A stretch of 64,000 bases of DNA from NCBI GenBank assembly GCA_963825255.1, contig CAWGSF010000009.1, positions 1,054,001 to 1,118,000 of the forward strand, in the 5' to 3' direction. Shown one piece after another: positions 17,269 through 25,036 of the stretch. The stretch is from JAIBJN01 sp963825255 (GTDB taxonomy: Bacteria > Actinomycetota > Thermoleophilia > Gaiellales > Gaiellaceae). The position numbers were made by a program, and so were the translations under genes. The notes under the pieces are model-generated. The model was not told the DNA's origin. It was given only the letters and a program-made list of their open reading frames with translations, and did not search any database. Within the stretch, counting starts at the first letter, position 1; every line of letters begins with the position of its first letter.

Positions 17269-17982
17269 ATGCGTGCTCGAGTGGGGCGGCGGCGTGATCA
17301 TGGGCAGCGATTCTCGGGGCGCCGGGAGGTGGCGATCGGCCTCGGCGTGTATGCGGTCTACCTCCTCGCGAGTCGTCGCAAACGTCGCGAGGCCGCGAGG
17401 CTCCAGGCTGCGCGGAACGCCGAGCGCGTCGTCGCCCTCGAGCGGCGGCTGGGGCTCCACGTCGAGCCGGCGCTCCAGGAGCTCATGCTGCCCCACCGGC
17501 GTCTCCTCGGCGTCCTCAACGTCGCCTACGTCGTCTCGAACGCGAGCCTCACCGTCGGCTGGCTCATGCGTCTCTACGCCAGGCGCCATCCCGAGTTCCA
17601 CCGCTTCCGGCGTGCTGCCGTGCTCACGACCTTCATCGCACAGCCCATCTTCGTGCTCTTCCCCTGTGCTCCCCCTCGCTCACTCGACCACATGGTGGAC
17701 ACGATCGCCGACGTCAGCGGCGTCGACCTCGACCGCGGCGTCGTCGCCCAGCTCTACGACCCGCTCGCGGCGATGCCGAGCATCCACGTCGCGTACGCAG
17801 TGGTGACGGCCGCCGGCATGGCGGAGGCGAGCGGCAGCCCCGTGCTGCGCCGGCTGGCGCCCGCCTACCCGCCGCTCGTCGCGGCGGTCGTCTTCGTCAC
17901 CGCCAATCACTACGTCCTCGACGCGGTCGCCGGGGCCGCTGTCGGGGCGCTCGGCCTCCGGCTCGCCCGCGTCCTCGGCTAG
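17269..17982 (+). CDS. PAP2-superfamily membrane phosphatase or transferase
   Basis: A 237-residue membrane protein with about five or six helices. The two catalytic blocks are MPSIHVAYAVV (about residues 166-176) and NHYVLDAVAGAAVG (about 212-225). These correspond to the SxxxH and SRxxxxxHxxxD motifs of PAP2, in the arrangement of the inositol-phosphorylceramide-synthase-like branch. It may dephosphorylate a lipid phosphate or transfer a polar head group. The start chosen is the first one open after the divergent flippase-like gene; the first 20 residues are basic and less certain. Overlaps the convergent downstream gene by 4 bases. Confidence 0.75.
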   Translation: MRARVGRRRDHGQRFSGRREVAIGLGVYAVYLLASRRKRREAARLQAARNAERVVALERRLGLHVEPALQELMLPHRRLLGVLNVAYVVSNASLTVGWLMRLYARRHPEFHRFRRAAVLTTFIAQPIFVLFPCAPPRSLDHMVDTIADVSGVDLDRGVVAQLYDPLAAMPSIHVAYAVVTAAGMAEASGSPVLRRLAPAYPPLVAAVVFVTANHYVLDAVAGAAVGALGLRLARVLG

Positions 17983-18460
17983 TGCAGCCCCTCGCCGACT
18001 GCGACGAGGCCGCTCGCGACCATGACGACCGCGGTGAGCCCGACTGCCGCCGGGCCCGGACGCCTCGCCGCGAGGACGGTGGTGCCGATCGCCAGGACGG
18101 CGAGCAGGCCCAGCCAGACCGGCTCGACTCCGCGGAAGCGTTCCTCCGTGGGGAGGTAGTACGGATCGAAGGCGAAGGCGCGGCAGAGCGGGAACGCCGC
18201 AGCCGCGATCGGCATCGCCCTGAGGGCCCGGTGACGGCTCAGCGCGGCCGCCCGCGACGGCGTGAGCGTTGCGAGGACGAGGACGACGCCGCCGAGGATG
18301 AGCGTGTAGACCGGCACGAGGAAGAACAGGTCGTCGAGCGGAGGCCCTTCGCCGGGTCGTCCCCGAGCGGGACGAGCTCGAGGCCCACGGCGAGCTGGTA
18401 GAGGCTTCCGGCGACGAGGACGACCAGCGCGGCCTCGACCAGTCGGCGAGCCGCAGTCAT
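17979..18460 (-). CDS. Hypothetical four-helix membrane protein (frameshifted)
   Basis: Reads MTAARRLVEAALVVLVAG... from an ATG at 18458-18460 that overlaps the stop of the SDR gene (ATGA). It loses frame near 18345, where one base is missing after DDPAKG, and continues as PPLDDLFFLVPVYTLILGG to 17979. About 160 residues with four hydrophobic segments. I do not recognise a family. The frame change lies between two well-coded parts, so sequence error is likelier than decay. Confidence 0.6.
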
Positions 18461-19227
18461 TCCCGTCGTCGCCGTGCCGCGAGCCGCGAGAGCGTCCCCG
18501 GCAGGGCGGCCTGGAGCAGGCCGGCGACGCGGTAGGCGCCGAAGACGTAGGACTCGGGGCGGTTGCGCTCGACGGCGCGGAGGATTGACCCGGCGACGCG
18601 CTCGGGCCGGAGGACGATGCGGTCGAGCCGCGTGCCGCGCAGGCGCTCCTGGGGGAAGCCCTCGGTGCGGACCGGCCCGGGGTTGACCGCGTGCACGCGG
18701 ATCCCGCGCGGCGCGAGCTCGGCGCCGATCGAGCGGGCGAAGGCGAGCTGCGCGTGCTTCGAAGCGGCGTAGGGGCCGTACGAGCCGCCGGAGGCGTACA
18801 CGCCGGCCACCGACGCGACGACGACGACGTCGGAGGGAGCCGCCGCCTCGAGAAGCGGGAGGAACGCCCTCAGGGACCAGACGCCGCCGAGGTAGTTGGT
18901 GCGGATGACTTCCTCGATCCGCGCGGGCGGGAGGTCGAGGAAGCCGCCCCCGGCGGGGATGCCCGCGTTGGCGACGAGGAGATGGACTGCCGGGTGGCGC
19001 GAGGCGACGCGCTCGGCGACGGCCTCGACCTCCTCGCGATCGCCGACGTCGCAGGGCTCGGCCTCGCCGCCGATCTCGGCGGCGACCTGCTCGAGGCGCT
19101 CCCGGCCACGTGCGAGGAGCACGCAACGCCAGCCGCGCGCCGTGAGCAGACGCGCGGTCGCGGCGCCGATTCCCTTCGACCCGCCCGTGACGACGGCGAC
19201 GCGACGCGCATCGGCGAACGTGTCCAC
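18457..19227 (-). CDS. Short-chain dehydrogenase/reductase
   Basis: A 256-residue Rossmann-fold oxidoreductase. The NAD(P) site is VVTGGSKGIGAATARLL (TGxxxGIG), followed by VANAGIP (NAG motif), the active-site SVAGVYASGGSYGPYAASKHAQL (Ser, YxxxK), and PGPVRTEGF after it. GTG start at 19225-19227, 26 bases from the divergent fabI start. The last 30 residues include a basic RRRR tail after a hydrophobic helix, suggesting loose membrane association. Substrate unknown. Translationally coupled to the membrane protein downstream. Confidence 0.88.
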   Translation of the reverse strand: MDTFADARRVAVVTGGSKGIGAATARLLTARGWRCVLLARGRERLEQVAAEIGGEAEPCDVGDREEVEAVAERVASRHPAVHLLVANAGIPAGGGFLDLPPARIEEVIRTNYLGGVWSLRAFLPLLEAAAPSDVVVVASVAGVYASGGSYGPYAASKHAQLAFARSIGAELAPRGIRVHAVNPGPVRTEGFPQERLRGTRLDRIVLRPERVAGSILRAVERNRPESYVFGAYRVAGLLQAALPGTLSRLAARRRRE

Positions 19228-19253
19228 GCGCGCGAGACTAGACTGCCCGCGCC

Positions 19254-20042
19254 GTGACCGCCTCTCCCGACCGCTTCGCCGGCAAGACCGGGCTCGTGCT
19301 CGGCGTGGCCAACCGCCGCTCGATCGCGTGGGCGATCGCGCAGAAGCTGGCGGAGGGCGGCGCCCAGCTCGCGTTCACATTCCAGGGCGACCGGATCGAG
19401 AAGAGCGTCCGCGAGCTCGCCGAGTCGGTGTCGTCGCCTCTGATCACGGCGTGCGACGTGCGCGACGACGGCGACCTCGAGCGAGTCTTCGCCGAGGCCG
19501 GAGAGGCGTTCGGGGGCAAGCTCGACCTCCTCGTGCACTCGGTGGCGTTCGCCGACGCCCGCGACCTCGAGGGCCGCTTCACGGACACGCCCCGGGACCG
19601 CTTCTGGCTGGCGCTCGACGTCTCCGCCTACTCCCTCGTCGGGAGCGCGCGGCTCGCCGAGCCGCTCATGGAGGCGGCCGGGGGCGGGTCGATCATGACC
19701 ATGACGTACCTCGGCGGCGAGCGGGCCGTGCCCCACTACAACGTCATGGGCGTGGCCAAGGCCGCGCTCGACGCCTCCGTCCGCTACCTCGCCTGGGACC
19801 TGGGCCAGAAGGACATCCGCGTGAACGCGGTCTCGGCGGGCCCCGTGCGGACGCTGGCCGCGCGCTCGATCGCCGGCTTCCCGACCATGGAGGCGATCGT
19901 CGAGGAGCGCGCGCCGCTCCACCGGCCGATCTCCGCCGAGGACGTCGGCGAGGCCGGCGCCTTCCTCCTCTCCGACGAGGCGGCCAACATCACCGGCACG
20001 ACGCTCTACGTCGACTCCGGCTACCACGCGATGGGGATGTAG
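19254..20042 (+). CDS. fabI: Enoyl-[acyl-carrier-protein] reductase (NADH)
   Basis: A 262-residue FabI, the reductase of the last step of each fatty acid elongation cycle. The divergent FabI nucleotide motif is seen (GLVLGVANRRSIAWAIA), with LLVHSVAFAD in place of NNAG, and the catalytic Tyr-(6)-Lys arrangement in YNVMGVAKAAL. The C-terminal half has SAGPVRTLAARSI and the end GYHAMGM. Length and motifs agree with the classical enzyme that is the target of triclosan and, in mycobacteria (InhA), isoniazid. GTG start. RidA follows after two bases. Confidence 0.95.
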   Translation: MTASPDRFAGKTGLVLGVANRRSIAWAIAQKLAEGGAQLAFTFQGDRIEKSVRELAESVSSPLITACDVRDDGDLERVFAEAGEAFGGKLDLLVHSVAFADARDLEGRFTDTPRDRFWLALDVSAYSLVGSARLAEPLMEAAGGGSIMTMTYLGGERAVPHYNVMGVAKAALDASVRYLAWDLGQKDIRVNAVSAGPVRTLAARSIAGFPTMEAIVEERAPLHRPISAEDVGEAGAFLLSDEAANITGTTLYVDSGYHAMGM

Positions 20043-20044
20043 CG

Positions 20045-20497
20045 GTGTCGGCCGAGCAGCGTCTCCGGGACCTCGGCATCGAGCTGCCGGCCGTGCCCGA
20101 GCCAGCCGCCAACTACGCGAACGCGGTGCGCACCGGGAATCTCGTGTACCTGCTCCGGCACGGGCCGACGATGGCCGACGGCAGCATTCCGACGGGCAAG
20201 GTCGGGGCCGACGTCACGGCCGACGAGGCCGCCGAGCACGCCCGCCTCGTCGGCCTGAACCTGCTCGCGATCCTCCGTCAGGAGCTCGGCGACCTCGACC
20301 GGGTCAAGCGCGTCGTGAAGCTGCTCGGGATGGTGAACGCCGTCCCCGACTTTCGCGAGCAGTCCAAGGTCATCAACGGCTGCTCCGACCTCCTCGTCGA
20401 GGTGTTCGGCGAGCGGCACGCCCGCTCCGCGATCGGGGTCGGCAGCCTGCCGTTCGGCATCACGGTCGAGATCGAGGCGATCGTCGAGGTCGAGTAG
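20045..20497 (+). CDS. RidA family protein
   Basis: A 150-residue protein of the YjgF/YER057c/UK114 superfamily, in the longer subgroup (about 150 residues instead of 125). It has the N-terminal NYANAVRTGNLVYLLRHGP and a GKVGADVTADEAAEHARL segment with the central VKLLGMVNAVPDF. The RidA arginine that hydrolyses enamines (SRPxRxAV in the classical form) is not evident: the region reads RHARSAIGVGSLPFG, so activity may differ. GTG start two bases after fabI; its 3' end overlaps the convergent flavin reductase gene by 38 bases. Confidence 0.85.
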   Translation: MSAEQRLRDLGIELPAVPEPAANYANAVRTGNLVYLLRHGPTMADGSIPTGKVGADVTADEAAEHARLVGLNLLAILRQELGDLDRVKRVVKLLGMVNAVPDFREQSKVINGCSDLLVEVFGERHARSAIGVGSLPFGITVEIEAIVEVE

Positions 20498-21065
20498 TGT
20501 CGACGCGGGCAAACCGGCCGGGGCTCACGTACGCGAGCAGCGGCAACCCGCGGAGAGTCTCCCCGTCGTCGCTCTCCGAGACGCGCAGCGCCCGCTCGTC
20601 CGCGTGCGCGGCGACGACACGTCCGACGACCAGCCCGGCCTCGCCGAAGCCTTCGACGATGCGGTCGAGGGAGCACTCGAGGTAGAGGTAGCAACCCTCG
20701 ACCAGGACGCCGTCGACGACCGCCGCCGGGAAGGTCGCCAGAGCCTCGAGGTTCGGCTTCTGGCCGTCTTCGTCGCGCTCGGTGGCGGCCAGGCTCGAGA
20801 GGACCACGGCCTCGGGAAGCGGGAAGCTGACCGTGAACTCGCCGCGGGCGCGAACATTCGCGTACGTCGCGTGTCTCGGGGTGCACGCGAAGCAGTAGTG
20901 GTCCTCCCAGCCCAGCGGCATCGCCATGTGCTTCGGAGCGATGTCGTAGCTCCCGTCGGGCTCCTTCGTGCCGACGAGGACGAGCGGCGCGACCGTGAAA
21001 ACCCGCGGCCAGATCGGCATCTCCGTCGGCAACCGAACGAGCGGGGCGCGTGACGTCGCTCCCAT
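20460..21065 (-). CDS. Flavin reductase-like FMN-binding protein
   Basis: A 201-residue protein of the flavin-reductase-like split-barrel family. Seen: VAPLVLVGTKEPDGSYDIAPKHMAMPLG, where flavoproteins of this type place the FMN phosphate contacts, followed by the FACTPRHATYANVRARGEFTVSFPL block. Such proteins bind FMN and either supply reduced flavin to a monooxygenase or act as small oxidoreductases. The start could also be a few codons in (MPIWPRVF). The C-terminal 12 residues, rich in Arg and Pro, overlap ridA and may be poorly conserved. A structured element precedes the gene. Confidence 0.8.
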   Translation of the reverse strand: MGATSRAPLVRLPTEMPIWPRVFTVAPLVLVGTKEPDGSYDIAPKHMAMPLGWEDHYCFACTPRHATYANVRARGEFTVSFPLPEAVVLSSLAATERDEDGQKPNLEALATFPAAVVDGVLVEGCYLYLECSLDRIVEGFGEAGLVVGRVVAAHADERALRVSESDDGETLRGLPLLAYVSPGRFARVDTTRPRRSPRSRP

Positions 21066-21090
21066 GGTGGACGTATTCTCCCCGCGCCGC

Positions 21091-21159
21091 CTTTCCAGGC
21101 CATCAGCGGCCCCGCTGATCCCCTCTGCGGAGGATTACCGAGCGGCCGGAACTGGAAAG
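21091..21159 (-). promoter_or_regulatory. Cloverleaf-like structured element upstream of the flavin reductase
   Basis: A 69-base segment closed by CTTTCCAG/CTGGAAAG (8 bp). Inside it are a perfect 8-bp hairpin ATCAGCGG/CCGCTGAT (21102-21119), a CCTC-TGCG-GAGG hairpin, and a short CCG/CGG one. It lies 25 bases upstream of the flavin reductase ATG on the minus strand, so it would be in that 5' leader. It is not a tRNA (no T-loop or D-loop consensus), and the FMN riboswitch core is not seen. Perhaps a small RNA or riboswitch. Confidence 0.35.
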
Positions 21160-21187
21160 CAATGGTCGAGCGGGATCGTGGGTGCGC

Positions 21188-21544
21188 CTAGCGCGCCCAC
21201 CGGAGCAGGACCTCGCTCGCCCGCTCGAGCCCGCGCCGGTGGACGAGCTCGGCGAGGGCGCCGGCGGCCGCCTGCGGGCGGCGCCCCGCAAGGCCCGCGA
21301 GGCACGCGAGGACGGCGTGCGCCTCCTCGAAGCCGACGTCGGGGAGCTCACCGCAATAGCGGGCGTGCCAGCGCAGCGCCGCCCGCCGGAACCGCCGCGG
21401 GTCCTCGACGAGGAGGAGCACGATCTCGAGCGCGTCGGGGAGGCTGACCCAGTCGAGCTCGGCCGCCGCCGCGAGGGCCGTCGTGGCGCTACCCGTGTCG
21501 AGCGCGCGGCGGAGCCGTCCGTAGGCGGAGCCCTGCGAGGTCAC
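21188..21544 (-). CDS. SOS-regulated hypothetical protein
   Basis: A 118-residue, mostly helical protein starting VTSQGSAYGRLRRALDTG, with ALEIVLLLVEDPRRFRRAALRWHARYCGELP in the middle (split here only for description). No catalytic motif or membrane segment. I choose GTG at 21542-21544; an ATG six bases further upstream sits inside a perfect LexA box. The box covers the promoter and start region, so the gene should be repressed by LexA and switched on by DNA damage. Function unknown. The helical repeat-like make-up would suit a protein-protein adaptor, but this is a guess. Confidence 0.7.
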   Translation of the reverse strand: MTSQGSAYGRLRRALDTGSATTALAAAAELDWVSLPDALEIVLLLVEDPRRFRRAALRWHARYCGELPDVGFEEAHAVLACLAGLAGRRPQAAAGALAELVHRRGLERASEVLLRWAR

Positions 21545-21557
21545 GAACATATGTTCG
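21544..21557 (-). promoter_or_regulatory. LexA binding site (SOS box)
   Basis: CGAACATATGTTCG is a perfect 14-base palindrome matching the Gram-positive and actinobacterial LexA consensus GAAC-N4-GTTC with the flanking C/G. It directly abuts the start codon of the 118-residue gene. No other copy was noticed in the window. Confidence 0.85.
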
Positions 21558-21601
21558 CATAGCCTCGCGGCGTCTACCTAGGGCCGGAACGCCGCCGGCG
21601 C

Positions 21602-21895
21602 TCAGGCCGAGATGAACGTGTCCGCCGGGTAGATCTCCAGCGGCGCCTCGATGCCGAGCTCCTGCATGATCGGCATGAGCGTCTCGCCGAAGCGCTGGAC
21701 GGCCTCCTCCGACTCCCAGACATCGACGATGCGGAAGCCGCCTTCGGCTTCTCCGGCCGTGTGGACCAGCAGGCCTTCGGCGGGCCAGTCCGCGGGCGAC
21801 TCCAACCGCGTCTTGCCGCCCGTCACCCTGCGAACCGCCTCCTCGTAGCTCTCCCGCGTCAGGCCCGCGCCCTGATGAACGATCACGACCGCCAC
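21602..21895 (-). CDS. Small ABM-like hypothetical protein
   Basis: A 97-residue protein with the pattern of a dimeric alpha-beta barrel (antibiotic-biosynthesis-monooxygenase-like) fold. It has the strand AVVIVHQGAGLTRESYEEAVRRV, then LLVHTAGEAEGGFRIVDVWES (typical of such proteins: a strand followed by VDVWES/EEA), then a helix and a final EIYPADTFI. The catalytic role is unknown; many relatives simply bind small aromatic compounds. Single gene. Confidence 0.65.
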   Translation of the reverse strand: MAVVIVHQGAGLTRESYEEAVRRVTGGKTRLESPADWPAEGLLVHTAGEAEGGFRIVDVWESEEAVQRFGETLMPIMQELGIEAPLEIYPADTFISA

Positions 21896-22604
21896 CGCTG
21901 CCTCCTTGGAGTTCGGGTTCTCGGCCGCGGGAGTCTACAGAGCCGTAACAGGGCCGCCGCCTGATCGCGGGCCACGCAAGGGATACTTTCTCGGGATCGG
22001 ACGGGTCGGTACCTGCGTTGCGCTGGGACCGCCGCGTTGCGCGCGGAAGTGGGTCAACGTCGAGCGAGCGCCCTTGTGTGGTCACCGAAGAAGAGATCGG
22101 CCTCTATCTGGAGCGTATCCCGAGATGAGCGCGCATCCGCAAGGCAGACGGCCGCGAGTGTGTTTACGCAGCAGGCGGCCAGCCTGTCTTCTGCTCGCGG
22201 TCAGATCGCCCCAGCAGTTCGAGGCGGACCGGGCCGTCGTAATCGATGAGAGTCCAGGGCATCCTCTTGCCGCCACGCTCGAGCCAGTGCTCGTGGTTTC
22301 GATGGGGAAGCGAACATTGACCCGGCGGTACAACAGCCGTCAACGCTGGTCAGCGGGGACGAGGCGATCAGTGTCGAGATCCTCGGCGGCGGAGCCCGCC
22401 GATTCGGGCGCAGCAGCTTGAGCTTGAGAAGCGAATGCGCGCTCGCCGCGGCAGCCGGCTCGAATCAGCCTAGGCCGGGCGGTACTGACGTTGCTCGCGT
22501 CGACGAAGGCGCTTCCCGCTCAGCCTGGGGTTATCGCGGCTCTGTGGTTCTTACTGAGTCGAGCCGGCGCGGTGGGGTCGCTCGACTACTTGGCCTGCCT
22601 TGGC
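21896..22604. other. 709-base region without a convincing gene
   Basis: Six-frame reading shows no long frame with good coding bias and no recognised motif. The third-position bias typical of the neighbours is missing over most of it. It could hold decayed gene remnants. The best short candidate is described separately at 22164-22343. No tRNA, terminator or repeat was found. Confidence 0.5.
22164..22343 (-). CDS. Possible small protein or gene remnant
   Basis: A 59-codon frame from a TTG at 22341-22343 to TAA. Its middle reads HRNHEHWLERGGKRMPWTL and IDYDGPVRLELLG, a protein-like sequence with good third-position GC, in contrast to the rest of the gap. No ribosome-binding site is clear and no family is recognised. 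It may be the end of a decayed gene. Confidence 0.25.
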   Translation of the reverse strand: MTAVVPPGQCSLPHRNHEHWLERGGKRMPWTLIDYDGPVRLELLGRSDREQKTGWPPAA

Positions 22605-22862
22605 TCAGGCCCCGCCCGGCCTTGACGCGTCCCATAGGAAGTAGACCAGCACTCCGATGAGTGGGACGACGAGTATGACAACGAGCCAGAGCAACTTGCC
22701 GCCGAATCCGAGATCGCGGCGGCGGACGACTCGGACGGCGACGAGCAGCCAGACGAAGATCCACATGACGAGCGCTGCGGCGACAAGCCCCGTCCCGGGG
22801 GTGTACGCAAGCGTCGCCACGTCGGTCGGAAGCCTACTGGGAGCGACGGTCGCCTTCCGCAA
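22605..22862 (-). CDS. PLDc_N-type small membrane protein
   Basis: An 85-residue protein with two hydrophobic helices (LVAAALVMWIFVWLLVAVRVV and LLWLVVILVVPLIGVLVYFL, about residues 28-47 and 58-78) joined by RRRDLGFGGK. This arrangement, with the Pro-Leu-IG-L-Y-F end, is the short phospholipase-D-nuclease N-terminal domain (PLDc_N) often encoded alone. It contains no catalytic HKD motif. Function is unknown; the start may be a few codons downstream. Confidence 0.7.
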   Translation of the reverse strand: MRKATVAPSRLPTDVATLAYTPGTGLVAAALVMWIFVWLLVAVRVVRRRDLGFGGKLLWLVVILVVPLIGVLVYFLWDASRPGGA

Positions 22863-22975
22863 GGCTGAGCAGGTCCAGCACCAAGTGCCCGGCGCGTACG
22901 CGTCGTCGCAGTCCTGCGGCTCGAGCCCGGCTTCGTCGCCCGGCCATGGCTATCGGTGATAAGACAACTCTGTAG

Positions 22976-23896
22976 TCACGAGCCGGACTCGCCCTCAGCC
23001 GGCCAGGGCAACGCGACCGAGAAGTGCGGGAAGCAGGCTTCGAGGACCTGGTTGCCGACGATGTCCCGCGCGGGGACGAGCTCCGGCTCTCCCGCCTGGA
23101 CGCTGACGAGGCCGTCGGCGATCTCCTCGAGGAGGCCGACCTCGGCGATGACGTGCTCACAGTGGTGCGTGGTGATCAGCCGGATCCCGTCCGCCAGGTC
23201 GGCGAGCCGCCGGGTCGACGCGACGAGGGCGTCGAGGTCCGAGTCGTCGAACTGCGCGTAGATCGCGCCGGCGTTGATCGTGTCGGCGCCGAACAGCAGC
23301 CCCTCGCGCTCCTCGAGCAGGCAGATGCTGTCGGGGCTGTGCCCGGGCGTGTGCAGCACCGTCAGGACGCGGCCGCCGAGGTCGATGCGATCGCCGTCGG
23401 CCAGCGTCGCCGCCGCCCGGCTGGCCGGGATCGTCCAGGCCGCGGGGTCGAAGTCGGCCGGGAACGGCCTGGGGAGGCTGTCCGCGTTCAGGACGCCGAA
23501 GTACTCCGCGTCGAGCTCGACGAAGCGGTCGAGGACCTCCAGGCGCCGGGTGCAGAAGTCGAGGTAGGCCTCGAGCCTCCTGCGCGGGATCTGCTCGGTG
23601 ATCAGCGGCGCGCCGATCTCGTGGATGACGATGTCGTCGAACTCGTGGTTCCCGCCGACGTGGTCGAAGTGGTAGTGCGTGTTGACCACGCTCACCGGCC
23701 GCGTCGTGAGACTCTCGGCGAGCGGGCGGATCGGCAGGAACCCCATGCCCGTGTCGAGGAGGACGGCCCGGTCGGTCCCCGCCACCAGCCATGTGCAGAC
23801 GTGGCCGGGCTCGGCGAGCAGCCAGACGCCGTCGACGACCTCGCGGGTCGTGAACCAGTCGAGCCGGGCCTGCGTCGTCGCGGCGGAAGCGGTCAC
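22976..23896 (-). CDS. MBL-fold metallohydrolase
   Basis: A 306-residue metallo-beta-lactamase-fold hydrolase. The metal motif THYHFDHVGGNHEF (HxHxDH, about residues 71-84) is intact. It is followed by VLHTPGHSPDSICLLEER (the second metal His), LLFGADTI (the bridging Asp) and a C-terminal TTHH. This order is typical of glyoxalase II/ribonuclease-like general hydrolases; no lactonase or lactamase signature decides the substrate. The GTG start at 23894-23896 overlaps the stop of the agmatinase gene upstream (GTGA), so the pair is translationally coupled. Confidence 0.85.
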   Translation of the reverse strand: MTASAATTQARLDWFTTREVVDGVWLLAEPGHVCTWLVAGTDRAVLLDTGMGFLPIRPLAESLTTRPVSVVNTHYHFDHVGGNHEFDDIVIHEIGAPLITEQIPRRRLEAYLDFCTRRLEVLDRFVELDAEYFGVLNADSLPRPFPADFDPAAWTIPASRAAATLADGDRIDLGGRVLTVLHTPGHSPDSICLLEEREGLLFGADTINAGAIYAQFDDSDLDALVASTRRLADLADGIRLITTHHCEHVIAEVGLLEEIADGLVSVQAGEPELVPARDIVGNQVLEACFPHFSVALPWPAEGESGS

Positions 23897-24868
23897 GGGG
23901 CGGCGGATGCCTCCGTCCGTGCGCGCTTGCGGGCCGCGACCATCGAGAGCATCTCGAAGATCACGTTGGCGGCGAAGAGCGCGGTCACCTGGCCGGGCCC
24001 GTCGTACTGCGGCGCCACCTCGACGACGTCGAAGCCGACGAACCGAACGCCCGCCACGCGCGCGCAGGTACTCGAGGGCCTGGAAGCTCGTCGGCCCGCC
24101 GACCTCCGGCGTGCCGGTGCCCGGGCAGAACGCGGGGTCGACGAAGTCGACGTCGAAGGTCAGGAACGCCGGGCCGTCGCCGACCCGGGCGCGCACGCGC
24201 TCGGCGAACGCCTTCGGGCCGAGCGCGGCGAGCTCGATCCACGGGATCGTCTCGACGCCGAGCTCGGCCGGGAGTCTCCTCGTCGGCCTCGCCGTAGAGC
24301 GGCCCGCGCATCCCCGCCTGGATCACGCGCGCCGGCTCGATCAGCCCCTCCTCGATCGCCCGCCTGAACATCGTCCCGTGGCCGTGCGGGAGCCCGTTGT
24401 AGAGATCCAGGAGGTCCGTGTGGGAGTCGAGGTGGACGAGGCCGAGCGGCCCGTGCGCCGCGGCGAGGGCGCGGAGCTCCGCGAGCGTGACCGAGTGGTC
24501 GCCGCCCATCCCGATCGGGATCGACGCCCGCCTCCGCGATCGGGGCCACGAACGCCTGCGATCCGCTCGAGCGTCTCCTCGATGTAGCCGGGAGCCGTCG
24601 GCGCGTCGCCGTAGTCGACCGTCGAGAGCGCGCCGAAGACCTGCACCCGCTGCACCGGGTTGTAGGTGCGGATCATCCCCGAGGCCGAGCGGATCGCCTC
24701 GGGCCCGAAGCGGGCACCGGAGCGGAACGACGCGCCGCCGTCCCAGGGCATCCCGAAGACGGCGCACTCGACGTCGGCGAGGTCCTGCACGTACGGGAGC
24801 CGAGCGTAGGTGCGAGGGCCGGTGAACCGCGGCGCCTCGAGGGCGTCCCAGGGCTCGTAGATCGTCAC
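23893..24868 (-). CDS. speB: Agmatinase/arginase family ureohydrolase (several frameshifts)
   Basis: The segments from 24868 to 23893 together make a complete ureohydrolase of about 325 residues, but at least four single-base indels break it (near 24555, 24525, 24275 and 24065). Binuclear manganese motifs are all seen: MGGDHSVTL, VHLDSHTDLLDLYN, and FDVDFVDPAFCPGTGTPEVGG. Agmatinase converts agmatine to putrescine and urea; guanidinobutyrase or related specificity cannot be excluded. The start MTIYEPWDALEAPRF and the end ARTEASAAP are clear. All motifs are intact, so sequencing error is the likely cause of the breaks. The stop overlaps the MBL gene start. Confidence 0.8.
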
Positions 24869-24887
24869 TGCCGCGCGGGTCGGGCCG

Positions 24888-24998
24888 CTAGTCCTCGCGC
24901 GCGCGGGCGAGCCAGTAGAGGAAGAGCAACCCGACCAGGCCGCCCACGCCGAGGACGAAGGCGTAGACGACGATCACCCAGAAGGTCTCGATCGACAT
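24888..24998 (-). CDS. Single-helix small membrane protein, 36 residues
   Basis: MSIETFWVIVVYAFVLGVGG at the start, then LVGLLFLYWLARARED. One hydrophobic helix of about 24 residues, ending in a charged tail, which puts the C-terminus in the cytoplasm by the positive-inside rule. ATG start; no strong ribosome-binding site. Located between the phosphodiesterase and agmatinase genes in the same direction. Function unknown. Confidence 0.5.
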   Translation of the reverse strand: MSIETFWVIVVYAFVLGVGGLVGLLFLYWLARARED

Positions 24999-25036
24999 GG
25001 GCGCGAGTATCGCACCCCTGCCGCCCGTGCGCCCCC

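Noticed and set aside
21091..21159. tRNA or tRNA-like gene
   Set aside because: Cloverleaf-like pairing but no T-loop, D-loop or anticodon arm of proper size.
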